Made by a program: the position numbers and the translations under genes. The notes beneath the pieces are model-generated. The model made no database searches, was not told the origin of the DNA, and was given only the letters and a program-made list of their open reading frames with translations. From Aminobacter sp. HY435 (GTDB taxonomy: Bacteria > Pseudomonadota > Alphaproteobacteria > Rhizobiales > Rhizobiaceae), in the NCBI RefSeq assembly GCF_027568395.1, contig NZ_JANKZL010000005.1, positions 248,001 through 312,000 of the forward strand: 64,000 nt of DNA, in the 5' to 3' direction. Of the stretch, positions 50,866-58,197 are shown in pieces. The first letter of the stretch is position 1, and each line of letters opens with the position of its first letter.

Positions 50866-51003
50866 CGTTCTTCTCCCCGTTTACGGGGAGAAGATGCCGG
50901 CAGGCAGATGAGGGGCAGCGAATGCCTTTCCGATGCCGGCGCTGCCCCTCATCCGGCCCTCCGGGCCACCTTCTCCCCGTGAACGGGGAGAAGGGACCTC
51001 CAG
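50866..51003. repeat. rhizobial intergenic mosaic-type palindromic repeat
   Basis: TTCTCCCCGTTTACGGGGAG (50872) and TTCTCCCCGTGAACGGGGAG (50972) form hairpins at the two ends. Between them GAGGGGCAGCG and GCTGCCCCTC form another inverted pair, and CCGGCCCTCCGGGCC a further small one. This composition matches the abundant intergenic palindromic elements (RIME-like) of Rhizobium and Mesorhizobium. It sits inside the nucleoside importer operon between the binding protein and ATPase genes. Confidence 0.8.
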
Positions 51004-51016
51004 CCGCCGCCGCTTC

Positions 51017-52552
51017 ATGACAACAGAGCCCAGCATCGTCCTTCGCCTCTCCGGCATCACCAAGCGTTTCGGCCCGCTCGTGGCCAACGATGCCATTTCC
51101 TTCGACCTGCAGCGTGGCGAGGTCATCGCTCTGCTCGGCGAGAACGGCGCCGGCAAGACGACGCTGATGAACATCCTGTTCGGCCACTATGTCGCCGACG
51201 GGGGATCGGTGGAAGCGTTCGGCAACCAGCTGCCGCCGGGCGATCCGCGCGCCGCGCTCGATGCCGGCATCGGCATGGTGCACCAGCATTTCACCCTCGC
51301 CGACAACATGACGGTGCTGGAGAACATCTCGCTCGGCACCCAAAGCTTGTGGCGCCCGCGCCTTGACAGGGCCGCCGCGCGCCGGCGCATCGGCCAGCTC
51401 GCCGCCGATTTCGGCCTCGCGGTCGAACCGGACGCCACCGTCGCGTCGCTTTCGGTCGGCGAACGCCAGCGCGTCGAAATCCTCAAGGCGCTCTACCGCG
51501 ACGCCCGCATCCTGATCCTCGACGAGCCGACGGCGGTGCTGACGCCGGCCGAAACCGACGCGCTGTTCCGCACGCTCAAGCTCCTCGTTGCCAAGGGGCT
51601 GTCGATCATCTTCATTTCGCACAAGCTCAACGAGGTGATGGCCGTCAGCGACCGCGTCCTGGTGCTGCGCTCGGGCCGCTTGTCCGGCGAGCGCCTGACG
51701 CGTGACACCGAACGCAAGGAACTGGCGGCGCTGATGGTTGGCCAGGAGGTCAAGCCGGCCGAGGTCGCAGCCGTCGAACCCGGCGCGGAGCTTCTGGTTC
51801 TCGACAACGTTTCGACCGCTCGCCGCAACGGCGCGGCGCTCGACCGCGTCTCGCTCAGCCTGCGCGCTGGCGAAATCACCGGGCTTGCCGGGGTATCCGG
51901 CAACGGGCAGGCTGCCCTTGCGGCGCTGATTTCAGGCACCGAGCGTCCCACCGCCGGCACGATCGTCATCGGCGGCGCGCCAATGGGCGAATGGTCGCCG
52001 CGCACGGCCCTCGGCCACGGCGTCGCCCGCATCCCCGAAGACCGGCACGCGGTCGGCACCATCGGCGACATGAGCGTGACGGAGAACGTCATCGCCGAGC
52101 GCTATCGCTCGGAGCGCTTCAGCCGGATGGGCTTTCTCGACTGGAAGGCGGCGCGCCGGTTCGCCGAAAAGATCATTGCCGACTACGACGTCAAATGCCC
52201 GTCGCCGGAGGCGCGCATCCGCCTGCTTTCGGGCGGCAATATGCAAAAGCTGATCCTCGGCCGTGCCCTCGATCCCGAGCCGGCGGTGATCCTCGCCAGC
52301 CAGCCGACGCGCGGGCTCGACGTCGGTGCGGTCTCCTATGTCCACCGCATGCTGCTCGCCGCGCGTCAAAGAGGGGCTGCGGTGCTGCTGATCTCGGAAG
52401 ATCTCGAAGAGATCATGGCGCTCTCCGACCGCATCGTCGTGATGTCGAAAGGGCGGCTCTCCGCTCCATCGGCGCGCGGTGAAAGGACCATACGCGAATT
52501 GGGTGAACTGATGGCCGGACATGGCGACGAGCGAGGCGACCATGCGGCTTGA
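51017..52552 (+). CDS. nucleoside-type ABC importer ATPase (two ATPase domains)
   Basis: 511 residues with two ABC domains, as in sugar and nucleoside importers. First domain: Walker A GENGAGKTT, signature LSVGERQRVE, Walker B ILILDEPTAVLTPAE. Second domain: degenerate Walker A GVSGNGQAAL, signature LLSGGNMQKLILGRAL, Walker B AVILASQPTRGLDVGA. ATG 51017 gives the normal N-terminus; the frame upstream runs through the palindromic repeat. It powers uptake through the two permeases encoded downstream. Confidence 0.95.
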   Translation: MTTEPSIVLRLSGITKRFGPLVANDAISFDLQRGEVIALLGENGAGKTTLMNILFGHYVADGGSVEAFGNQLPPGDPRAALDAGIGMVHQHFTLADNMTVLENISLGTQSLWRPRLDRAAARRRIGQLAADFGLAVEPDATVASLSVGERQRVEILKALYRDARILILDEPTAVLTPAETDALFRTLKLLVAKGLSIIFISHKLNEVMAVSDRVLVLRSGRLSGERLTRDTERKELAALMVGQEVKPAEVAAVEPGAELLVLDNVSTARRNGAALDRVSLSLRAGEITGLAGVSGNGQAALAALISGTERPTAGTIVIGGAPMGEWSPRTALGHGVARIPEDRHAVGTIGDMSVTENVIAERYRSERFSRMGFLDWKAARRFAEKIIADYDVKCPSPEARIRLLSGGNMQKLILGRALDPEPAVILASQPTRGLDVGAVSYVHRMLLAARQRGAAVLLISEDLEEIMALSDRIVVMSKGRLSAPSARGERTIRELGELMAGHGDERGDHAA

Positions 52553-53591
52553 GCCGAAACCCGCGCCGTCGCTGGCGGTCACGCTGATCTATCCGGTCGC
52601 AGCGATAGCCGCGACACTCGTCTTCACGTCCCTGCTCGTGCTTGTCGCCGGCGCGTCGCCGCTGTCGGTGTTTTATCTCGTCGCCAAGGGAGCGGCAGGG
52701 TCGCAGTTCGCGCTGCTCGAAACCCTGACGCGCGCCACGCCGCTGATCTTCACCGGCCTTGCCGTTGCCGTCGCCTTCCGCGCCAAGCTATGGAACATCG
52801 GGGCGGAAGCGCAGCTCTATATCGGCGGCGTTGTGACGGTGGTGCTCGGCACGGGCGCGTTGCCTCTCGCCGCGCCCGTGCTCATCCCCGTCATCATGAT
52901 CGCCGCGATGGCGGCAGGCGCTGCACTGCTGCTTGGCCCCGCCTTTCTGAAAACGCGCTTCGGCGTCGACGAGGTGGTCACCACGCTGCTGCTCAACTTC
53001 ATCGTTCTGCTGTTCGTGTCGATGCTGCTTGAAGGCGTGCTAAAGGACCCGATGGGCCTTGGCTGGCCGCAGTCGCAAAAGGTCATTGCTGAAGCGCAAC
53101 TGCCGCGCATCATCCAGGGCAAGAGGCTTCACTATGGCTTCGTCATCGCCATCGTCTCGGCCATCGTCGTCTGGGTCATCATGAAGAAGACTGCGCTCGG
53201 CTACGAAATGCGCGCCGTCGGCAACAATCCCGAAGGCGCGCGCTTCGTCGGCATTCCGGTCAACAAGGTGCTGATGAAGACCGCTGTGCTCTCGGGCGGC
53301 CTGGCAGCGCTTGCCGGCTTTTCCGAGGTTTCCGGGCTGAAGGGCAACCTGACGCTCGACCTGTCACCGGGCTACGGCTATTCGGGCATCGTCGTCGCCA
53401 TGCTGGCGATGCTCAATCCAGTCGGCGTGATCGCCTCGGCGATCTTCGTTGCCGGTATCTTCGTCGGCGCGGATTCGATGAGCCGCGTCGCCAAGGTTCC
53501 GAGCTACATCGCCGACGTCATGGTCGCCACCTCGTTGCTGACGATGGTGGTGGCGATCCTTCTGACGCGGTTCAGGGTGAGGTGGAGGTGA
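52542..53591 (+). CDS. nucleoside-type ABC importer permease 1
   Basis: About 349 residues, eight to ten helices, BPD_transp_2 family. It shows AKLWNIGAEAQLYIGGVVTV, RFGVDEVVTTLLLNFIVLLF and YEMRAVGNNPEGARFVGIPV (the ATPase-coupling region). ATG 52542 has GAGCGAGG upstream and overlaps the end of the ATPase gene; ATG 52521 would add seven residues. Partner of the next permease. Confidence 0.93.
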   Translation: MRLEPKPAPSLAVTLIYPVAAIAATLVFTSLLVLVAGASPLSVFYLVAKGAAGSQFALLETLTRATPLIFTGLAVAVAFRAKLWNIGAEAQLYIGGVVTVVLGTGALPLAAPVLIPVIMIAAMAAGAALLLGPAFLKTRFGVDEVVTTLLLNFIVLLFVSMLLEGVLKDPMGLGWPQSQKVIAEAQLPRIIQGKRLHYGFVIAIVSAIVVWVIMKKTALGYEMRAVGNNPEGARFVGIPVNKVLMKTAVLSGGLAALAGFSEVSGLKGNLTLDLSPGYGYSGIVVAMLAMLNPVGVIASAIFVAGIFVGADSMSRVAKVPSYIADVMVATSLLTMVVAILLTRFRVRWR

Positions 53592-53593
53592 CC

Positions 53594-54535
53594 ATGGACG
53601 CGCTTGAAATCCTCTTCACCGCCTCGTTCTGGGTCGCCGCCGTCCGCATCGCCTCTCCGCTGATCTTCGCCACCATGGGCGAACTGATCTGCGAACGGGC
53701 AGGGGTGCTGAATCTCGGCATTGAGGGGATCATGACGGCCGGCGCCTTCGCCGGCTGGTTCACCGTCTATGCCGGTGGCGACCTGTGGACCGGGGTGCTG
53801 GTGGCCGCCCTTGCAGGCGCTATGTTCGGCCTGCTGCACGCGACGCTGACGGTGCCGCTCGGCCTGTCGCAGCATGTCGTCGGCATCGGCATCACCTTGC
53901 TTGCCACCAGCCTGACCTATTTCACCTATCGCCTGGCGCTGCCGGAAGTGACGTCGCCGCCGAAGATCGAGGCGTTCCAGCCATTGCCGATTCCCGGCCT
54001 GTCGAAGATCCCGGTGCTGGGCGAAGCCCTGTTCACCCAGACGCCGCTGACCTATCTGGCTTTCCTCACCGTGGCCGTCGTTGCCTGGGTGCTTTACCGC
54101 GCGCCCGTCGGCCTCGCCGTTCGCGCAGCCGGCGAGAACCCGTCGGCTGTCGAGGCGCAAGGCATCTCCGTCACCGCCATCCGCATCGGCGCCGTGATGG
54201 CTGGCAGCGCGCTGATGGCGGTCGGCGGCGCCTTCCTGACAATGTCGGCGTTCAACTCGTTCTTCTTCGAGATGATCAACGGCCGCGGCTGGATCTGCAT
54301 CGCGTTGGTGGTCTTCGGCTCCTGGCGGCCGGGCAAGGCGCTGATCGGCGCCATCCTGTTTGCCGCTTTCGACGCTTACCAGGTCCGGCTTCAGCAACTA
54401 TCCGGCGGCATCGTGCCGTACCAGGTGTTCCTGATGATGCCCTACGCACTATCGATCCTGGCTCTGATCCTGGTGGCGCGCCGCGCTACCTATCCCAAGG
54501 CGCTGATGATCCCCTACCAGAAAGGCGAAAGATGA
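53594..54535 (+). CDS. nucleoside-type ABC importer permease 2
   Basis: 313 residues, BPD_transp_2 family. It has MGELICERAGVLNLGIEGIM, GLSQHVVGIGITLLATSLTY, GLAVRAAGENPSAVEAQGIS (ATPase contact) and GRGWICIALVVFGSWRPGKA. ATG 53594 has GGAGG and lies 2 bases after the previous stop; the in-frame codons before it overlap the upstream gene. Its stop overlaps the deaminase start by 4 bases. Confidence 0.94.
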   Translation: MDALEILFTASFWVAAVRIASPLIFATMGELICERAGVLNLGIEGIMTAGAFAGWFTVYAGGDLWTGVLVAALAGAMFGLLHATLTVPLGLSQHVVGIGITLLATSLTYFTYRLALPEVTSPPKIEAFQPLPIPGLSKIPVLGEALFTQTPLTYLAFLTVAVVAWVLYRAPVGLAVRAAGENPSAVEAQGISVTAIRIGAVMAGSALMAVGGAFLTMSAFNSFFFEMINGRGWICIALVVFGSWRPGKALIGAILFAAFDAYQVRLQQLSGGIVPYQVFLMMPYALSILALILVARRATYPKALMIPYQKGER

Positions 54536-55824
54536 GCTTTGACCTGATCGTCCGTGGCGGCACGCTATCAGATGGAACCGTTGCCGATATCGGCATCAAG
54601 GGTGCCAAGATCGCCGCGATCGAACCGCGCATAGATGCTTCGGCCGGTCAGGTCGTCGACGCCTCTGGCAACCTCGTCAGCCAGCCCTTCGTCGATCCGC
54701 ATTTCCACATGGATGCGACACTGTCCTACGGCCTGCCGCGCATCAACGCCTCGGGCACGCTGCTCGAAGGCATCTCGCTGTGGGGCGAGCTCAAGCCGCT
54801 GCTCACCCACGAGGCGGTGAAGGAGCGTGCGCTCGCTTATTGCGACTGGGCGGTGTCGATGGGCCTGCTCGCCATCCGCACCCATGTCGACACCTGCGAC
54901 GACCGCCTGCTCGCCGTTGAAGCCCTGCTCGAGGTCAAGAAGGAGATCGCGCCCTACATCGATCTCCAACTCGTCGCCTTCCCGCAGGATGGGCTCTACC
55001 GCTCGCCGACGGCCCGCGCGAATACCATCCGCGCATTGGACATGGGCGTCGATGTCGTCGGCGGCATCCCGCATTTCGAGCGCACCATGGCCGATGGCAC
55101 GCGCTCGGTGACGGAGCTGTGCGAGATCGCAGCCGATCGCGGCCTGATGGTCGACCTGCATTGCGACGAGACCGACGATCCGCTGTCGCGCCACATCGAG
55201 CAGCTCGCCTACGAGGCGCAGCGCCTGGGACTGCAGGGCAGGGCGGCCGGATCGCACCTGACGTCGATGCACTCGATGGATAATTATTACGTCTCGAAAC
55301 TCCTGCCGCTGATTGCGGAAGCTGGCGTCTCGGCCATCCCCAACCCGCTGATCAACATCATGCTGCAAGGGCGCCACGACACCTATCCCAAGCGCCGCGG
55401 CATGACGCGCGTGCCGGAAATGCTGAAGGCGGGCATCCGCGTCGGCTGGGGTCAGGACTGCGTGCTCGACCCCTGGTACTCGCTCGGCACGGCCGACATG
55501 CTCGACGTCGCCTTCATGGGACTGCACGTTGCCCAGATGTCGTCTCCATCAGACATGCGCCGCTGCTTCGACATGGTCACCAAGGTGAATGCCGAGATCA
55601 TGGGCCTCGACCATCTTGGCCTCGAAGTCGGCAAGACGGCGAGCCTCGTCGTGCTCGACGCCGGCAACCCGATCGAGGCGGTGCGCCTGCGCGCCGAAAG
55701 GCTCTGCGTCGTCGCCAGGGGCAAGGTCGTGGCCGAGCGTCCGAAGCGCGACACCGCGCTGTCGATCAAGGGCCGCCCGGCAACCATCAACCGCCGCCAT
55801 GTGGTGCCGCCGCAGGGGAACTGA
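54532..55824 (+). CDS. codA: cytosine deaminase-like amidohydrolase
   Basis: 430 residues, the length of E. coli CodA. It has the N-terminal amidohydrolase strand (FDLIVRGGTLSDGT), metal-site PHFHMDATLSYG, RTHVDTCDDRL, VDLHCDETDDPLSRH and SHLTSMHSMDN. GQDCVLDPWYSLGTADML aligns with the CodA region I recall as GHDDVFDPWYPLGTANML, keeping the catalytic Asp but replacing the preceding His and the following Asp. The reaction would be deamination of cytosine or a related pyrimidine or creatinine-like ring. Coupling by ATGA overlap to the importer indicates it processes what the transporter brings in. Substrate differences are possible because of the changed residues. Confidence 0.82.
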   Translation: MSFDLIVRGGTLSDGTVADIGIKGAKIAAIEPRIDASAGQVVDASGNLVSQPFVDPHFHMDATLSYGLPRINASGTLLEGISLWGELKPLLTHEAVKERALAYCDWAVSMGLLAIRTHVDTCDDRLLAVEALLEVKKEIAPYIDLQLVAFPQDGLYRSPTARANTIRALDMGVDVVGGIPHFERTMADGTRSVTELCEIAADRGLMVDLHCDETDDPLSRHIEQLAYEAQRLGLQGRAAGSHLTSMHSMDNYYVSKLLPLIAEAGVSAIPNPLINIMLQGRHDTYPKRRGMTRVPEMLKAGIRVGWGQDCVLDPWYSLGTADMLDVAFMGLHVAQMSSPSDMRRCFDMVTKVNAEIMGLDHLGLEVGKTASLVVLDAGNPIEAVRLRAERLCVVARGKVVAERPKRDTALSIKGRPATINRRHVVPPQGN

Positions 55825-55924
55825 GACCGGGCGTTCAGGCTCCATCACCGTCTCGCTCTTTCCGAAGACCGGTCGCAGGCCTAGAATCGCCTTGCGGAAT
55901 CAGGTTTGAATGCGAGGTGTCGCC

Positions 55925-56179
55925 ATGAAGCCCAGAGCCATCTTGTTGCTGCTCGCTGCCGTCATGCTTGCCGGTTGCGTCTCGGCGGAGGAACAGCGCG
56001 CGCTCGACGAGGAAAAGTGCCGCTCCTATGGCTTCACCAAGCGCAACGACGCCTTTGCCGAGTGCCTGCAGCGCATCGAGCTCGACCGCCGCGCCGAGTT
56101 CCGGCGCCGCAGCGAGATCGATGACTGGGACCGGGCATTTGTCGTCTATCGCCCGATCATCGTGGCGCCGAAGCCCTAA
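55925..56179 (+). CDS. small lipoprotein
   Basis: 84 residues. MKPRAILLLLAAVMLAGC gives a clear lipobox. The mature part is charged (EEQRALDEEKCRSYGFTKRN, FAECLQRIELDRRAEFRRRS) with two Cys. Such short lipoproteins with a Cys-rich QxxLxxxKC pattern are frequent in rhizobia and of unknown role. ATG 55925 has AGGTG upstream. It lies 100 bases after the deaminase gene and may be transcribed separately. Confidence 0.75.
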   Translation: MKPRAILLLLAAVMLAGCVSAEEQRALDEEKCRSYGFTKRNDAFAECLQRIELDRRAEFRRRSEIDDWDRAFVVYRPIIVAPKP

Positions 56180-56294
56180 AGAGCCACGCTGCGACGCAGC
56201 AACGCATGGCGAAAGCCAGTTTGCCCTCGCCAATATCGCCGTGACGGCCTAGATAGGCGCCTTCCGGACCCGTTGTCCGACGGACGCAGACACC

Positions 56295-57215
56295 ATGACA
56301 TTTCGACAAGCCCTCGCTCTCCCCAAGAGCAACCTCGTTCTCGCGGGCGTGCTGCTCATGCTTTTGGGCGACTTCATGTTCGCCCTCAATGACGCCATGG
56401 GCAAATGGCTGGTGACCAGCTTCTCCGTTGGCCAGGTGCTGTTCATCCGCTCTATCGGCGCGTTCATCATCCTTGGGCCGATGATCGCCAAGCAGGGTAT
56501 CGCGCCGCTGACCAAGGTCGAGCGCCCTGGCCTGCAGGTGCTGCGCGTAGTGCTCGCCACGGCGGACACGGCGTTCTTCTATGCAGCGGTCGCTTATCTG
56601 CCGCTGGCCGACGTCATGACCTTCTACATGGCAGGCCCGATCTACATCGCGGCACTTTCACATTTCTTCCTCGGCGAAAAAGTTGGCTGGCGGCGCTGGA
56701 TCGCCATCGTGCTCGGCTTCTGCGGCGTGGTCATCGCCTTGCGTCCTTCCACTGCCTCGTTGTCACTGGCATCGCTGTTTGCCATCGTCGGCAGTCTGTC
56801 GTTCTCGGTCACGCTGATTCTCAGCCGCAAGCTGCGCGCCACCAACGACACGACCCTGGTCACCTGGCAGACGCTGGGCGCGCTCGCTGTTGGCGCCATT
56901 CTGGCGATTGCCGACTGGCGTTCGCCGACAGCGCTAGACTGGTCTGCCATGCTTTTGCTCGGCGTTGTCTCGTGTGCCGCGCATCTGATGATCACGCGCG
57001 CGCTCAAGCTCGCGCCTGCGTCGCTGCTCGCGCCGCTGCAATATACGCTGCTGTTGTGGGCGGTGGTATTTGGCATCGCCTTCTTCGGCGACTATCCGGA
57101 TGCGCAGGGATTGATCGGCTCGGCCATCATCGTGCTTGCCGGCCTGTTCATCTTCCACCGCCAGAAGGTTGTCGACAAGGCCGAACCCGAGACGGTGCCG
57201 ACCAGCGTGCATTGA
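56295..57215 (+). CDS. DMT-family (EamA) transporter
   Basis: 306 residues with ten helices in two EamA halves (about 15-145 and 155-290): LLMLLGDFMFALNDAMGKWL, VLRVVLATADTAFFYAAVAY, FYMAGPIYIAALSHFFLGEK, and in the second half SFSVTLILSRKLRATNDT, ALKLAPASLLAPLQYTLLLW. An exporter of a small metabolite is likely; the substrate is unknown. Confidence 0.9.
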   Translation: MTFRQALALPKSNLVLAGVLLMLLGDFMFALNDAMGKWLVTSFSVGQVLFIRSIGAFIILGPMIAKQGIAPLTKVERPGLQVLRVVLATADTAFFYAAVAYLPLADVMTFYMAGPIYIAALSHFFLGEKVGWRRWIAIVLGFCGVVIALRPSTASLSLASLFAIVGSLSFSVTLILSRKLRATNDTTLVTWQTLGALAVGAILAIADWRSPTALDWSAMLLLGVVSCAAHLMITRALKLAPASLLAPLQYTLLLWAVVFGIAFFGDYPDAQGLIGSAIIVLAGLFIFHRQKVVDKAEPETVPTSVH

Positions 57216-57641
57216 ACGGGCGGCTGCGCGGTCGTCGCCAGCCTGCCGGCAAGTTCTCTCCGCCAATGAAGGGCGCGCGCTGGTCTGAAACGGCGGCGTC
57301 CTGGTCGCCGCCTCGCAATATGGGGTTCGTTCGAGGTGTTCTGGACCGTTGGTGGCTCCCGTCACGGTCACGGCATGGATTCCCGACACTCTCCGCTCGC
57401 TGCGCTCGCTCACGAGGTCGGGAATGACGGAAGTGGGGCCATCTCCGCAAATCCTTCAAAGTATGCGATTGGCGGTAACGACTGGCGGTGGCGGTGACGG
57501 CAAATGAAGCTCGTCATTCCCGACCTCGTGAGCGAGTGAAACGAGCGGAGAGTGTCGGGAATCCATGCCGTGACGGTCAAGGCACCTGCCAACGGTCAAG
57601 AAATTCGGGTCCAGTCGATAGCCGGCCGAAGCAGGCGTGGC
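57216..57641. other. 426-base convergent gap filled by the repeat pair
   Basis: Apart from the inverted repeat pair (57366-57578) I see no gene. The long hairpin could act as a bidirectional transcription stop for the genes on both sides. Confidence 0.5.
57366..57578. repeat. pair of inverted copies of a rhizobial palindromic repeat
   Basis: A roughly 65-base sequence at 57366-57430 (CACGGCATGGATTCCCGACA ... GAGGTCGGGAATGACG) recurs in inverted orientation at 57512-57578 (CATTCCCGACCTCGTGAGCG ... GGGAATCCATGCCGTGACGG). The copies are about 80 bases apart and nearly identical. The element itself contains a short inverted GCTCGCTGCGCTCGCTC core. Transcribed together they would form a long hairpin between the convergent DMT and CAP genes. 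Confidence 0.8.
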
Positions 57642-58124
57642 CTACCGCCCAAGCACCAGCGCCCAGTAGCGCTTGTCGCTGCCCTTGGCTTCCCGAACAT
57701 AGGCGAGGCCGAACTTGTTGAAGCGCGGGTCGAGCATGTTGCGGCGATGACCGGTGGAATTCATCCACATCGAAAACAGCTTGGCCGGCTCCATTCCGCC
57801 ATGGGCGATGTTCTCGGCTGCAGCACCCGCGACGCCGTTGTCGTTCATGCGCGCGGCGAAATCCTTGCCCCAGCCGGTGGTGTGCTCCATCTTGCCGCTG
57901 CGCGCCATGTAGGCCGCCTGCTGGAGTGCGGCCTTTTCCAGTGCGGAGTCCGGGTTGAGCGGCGGCAAGCCATGTTCCGAGCGGATCGTCTGCAGGTAGG
58001 TGACGCCAGTGGCCGACGCGCCGGCGCCATCGCCGGCGACGTTGGAGCCCGTCTGGCAGGCGACCAAAAACAGCAGGGACCCAAGGGCGGTCGCCCGCAT
58101 TGCCGTGCCTGTCAGTCGCGCCAT
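57642..58124 (-). CDS. CAP/SCP-domain lipoprotein
   Basis: 160 residues. Signal peptide with lipobox ALGSLLFLVAC, then the CAP fold: YLQTIRSEHGLPPLNPDSAL, AAYMARSGKMEHTTG (first His), GAAAENIAHGG, and MWMNSTGHRRNMLDPRFNKF (GHRxNML motif) to GLAYVREAKGSDKRYWALVL. Bacterial CAP proteins are extracytoplasmic with unknown or lipid-binding functions. Confidence 0.9.
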   Translation of the reverse strand: MARLTGTAMRATALGSLLFLVACQTGSNVAGDGAGASATGVTYLQTIRSEHGLPPLNPDSALEKAALQQAAYMARSGKMEHTTGWGKDFAARMNDNGVAGAAAENIAHGGMEPAKLFSMWMNSTGHRRNMLDPRFNKFGLAYVREAKGSDKRYWALVLGR

Positions 58125-58197
58125 GATGTTGTCCTTGTCTTGTCGTCCGTTTTCGGCCGACCGTTGATAAGGCAGATCATGGCTTTTTGGCGAGTGC

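Noticed and set aside
51948-51958. Core ACCGAGCGTCCCA of the operator inside the importer ATPase gene
   Set aside because: Single half-site within coding sequence without a partner 21 bp away; chance match.
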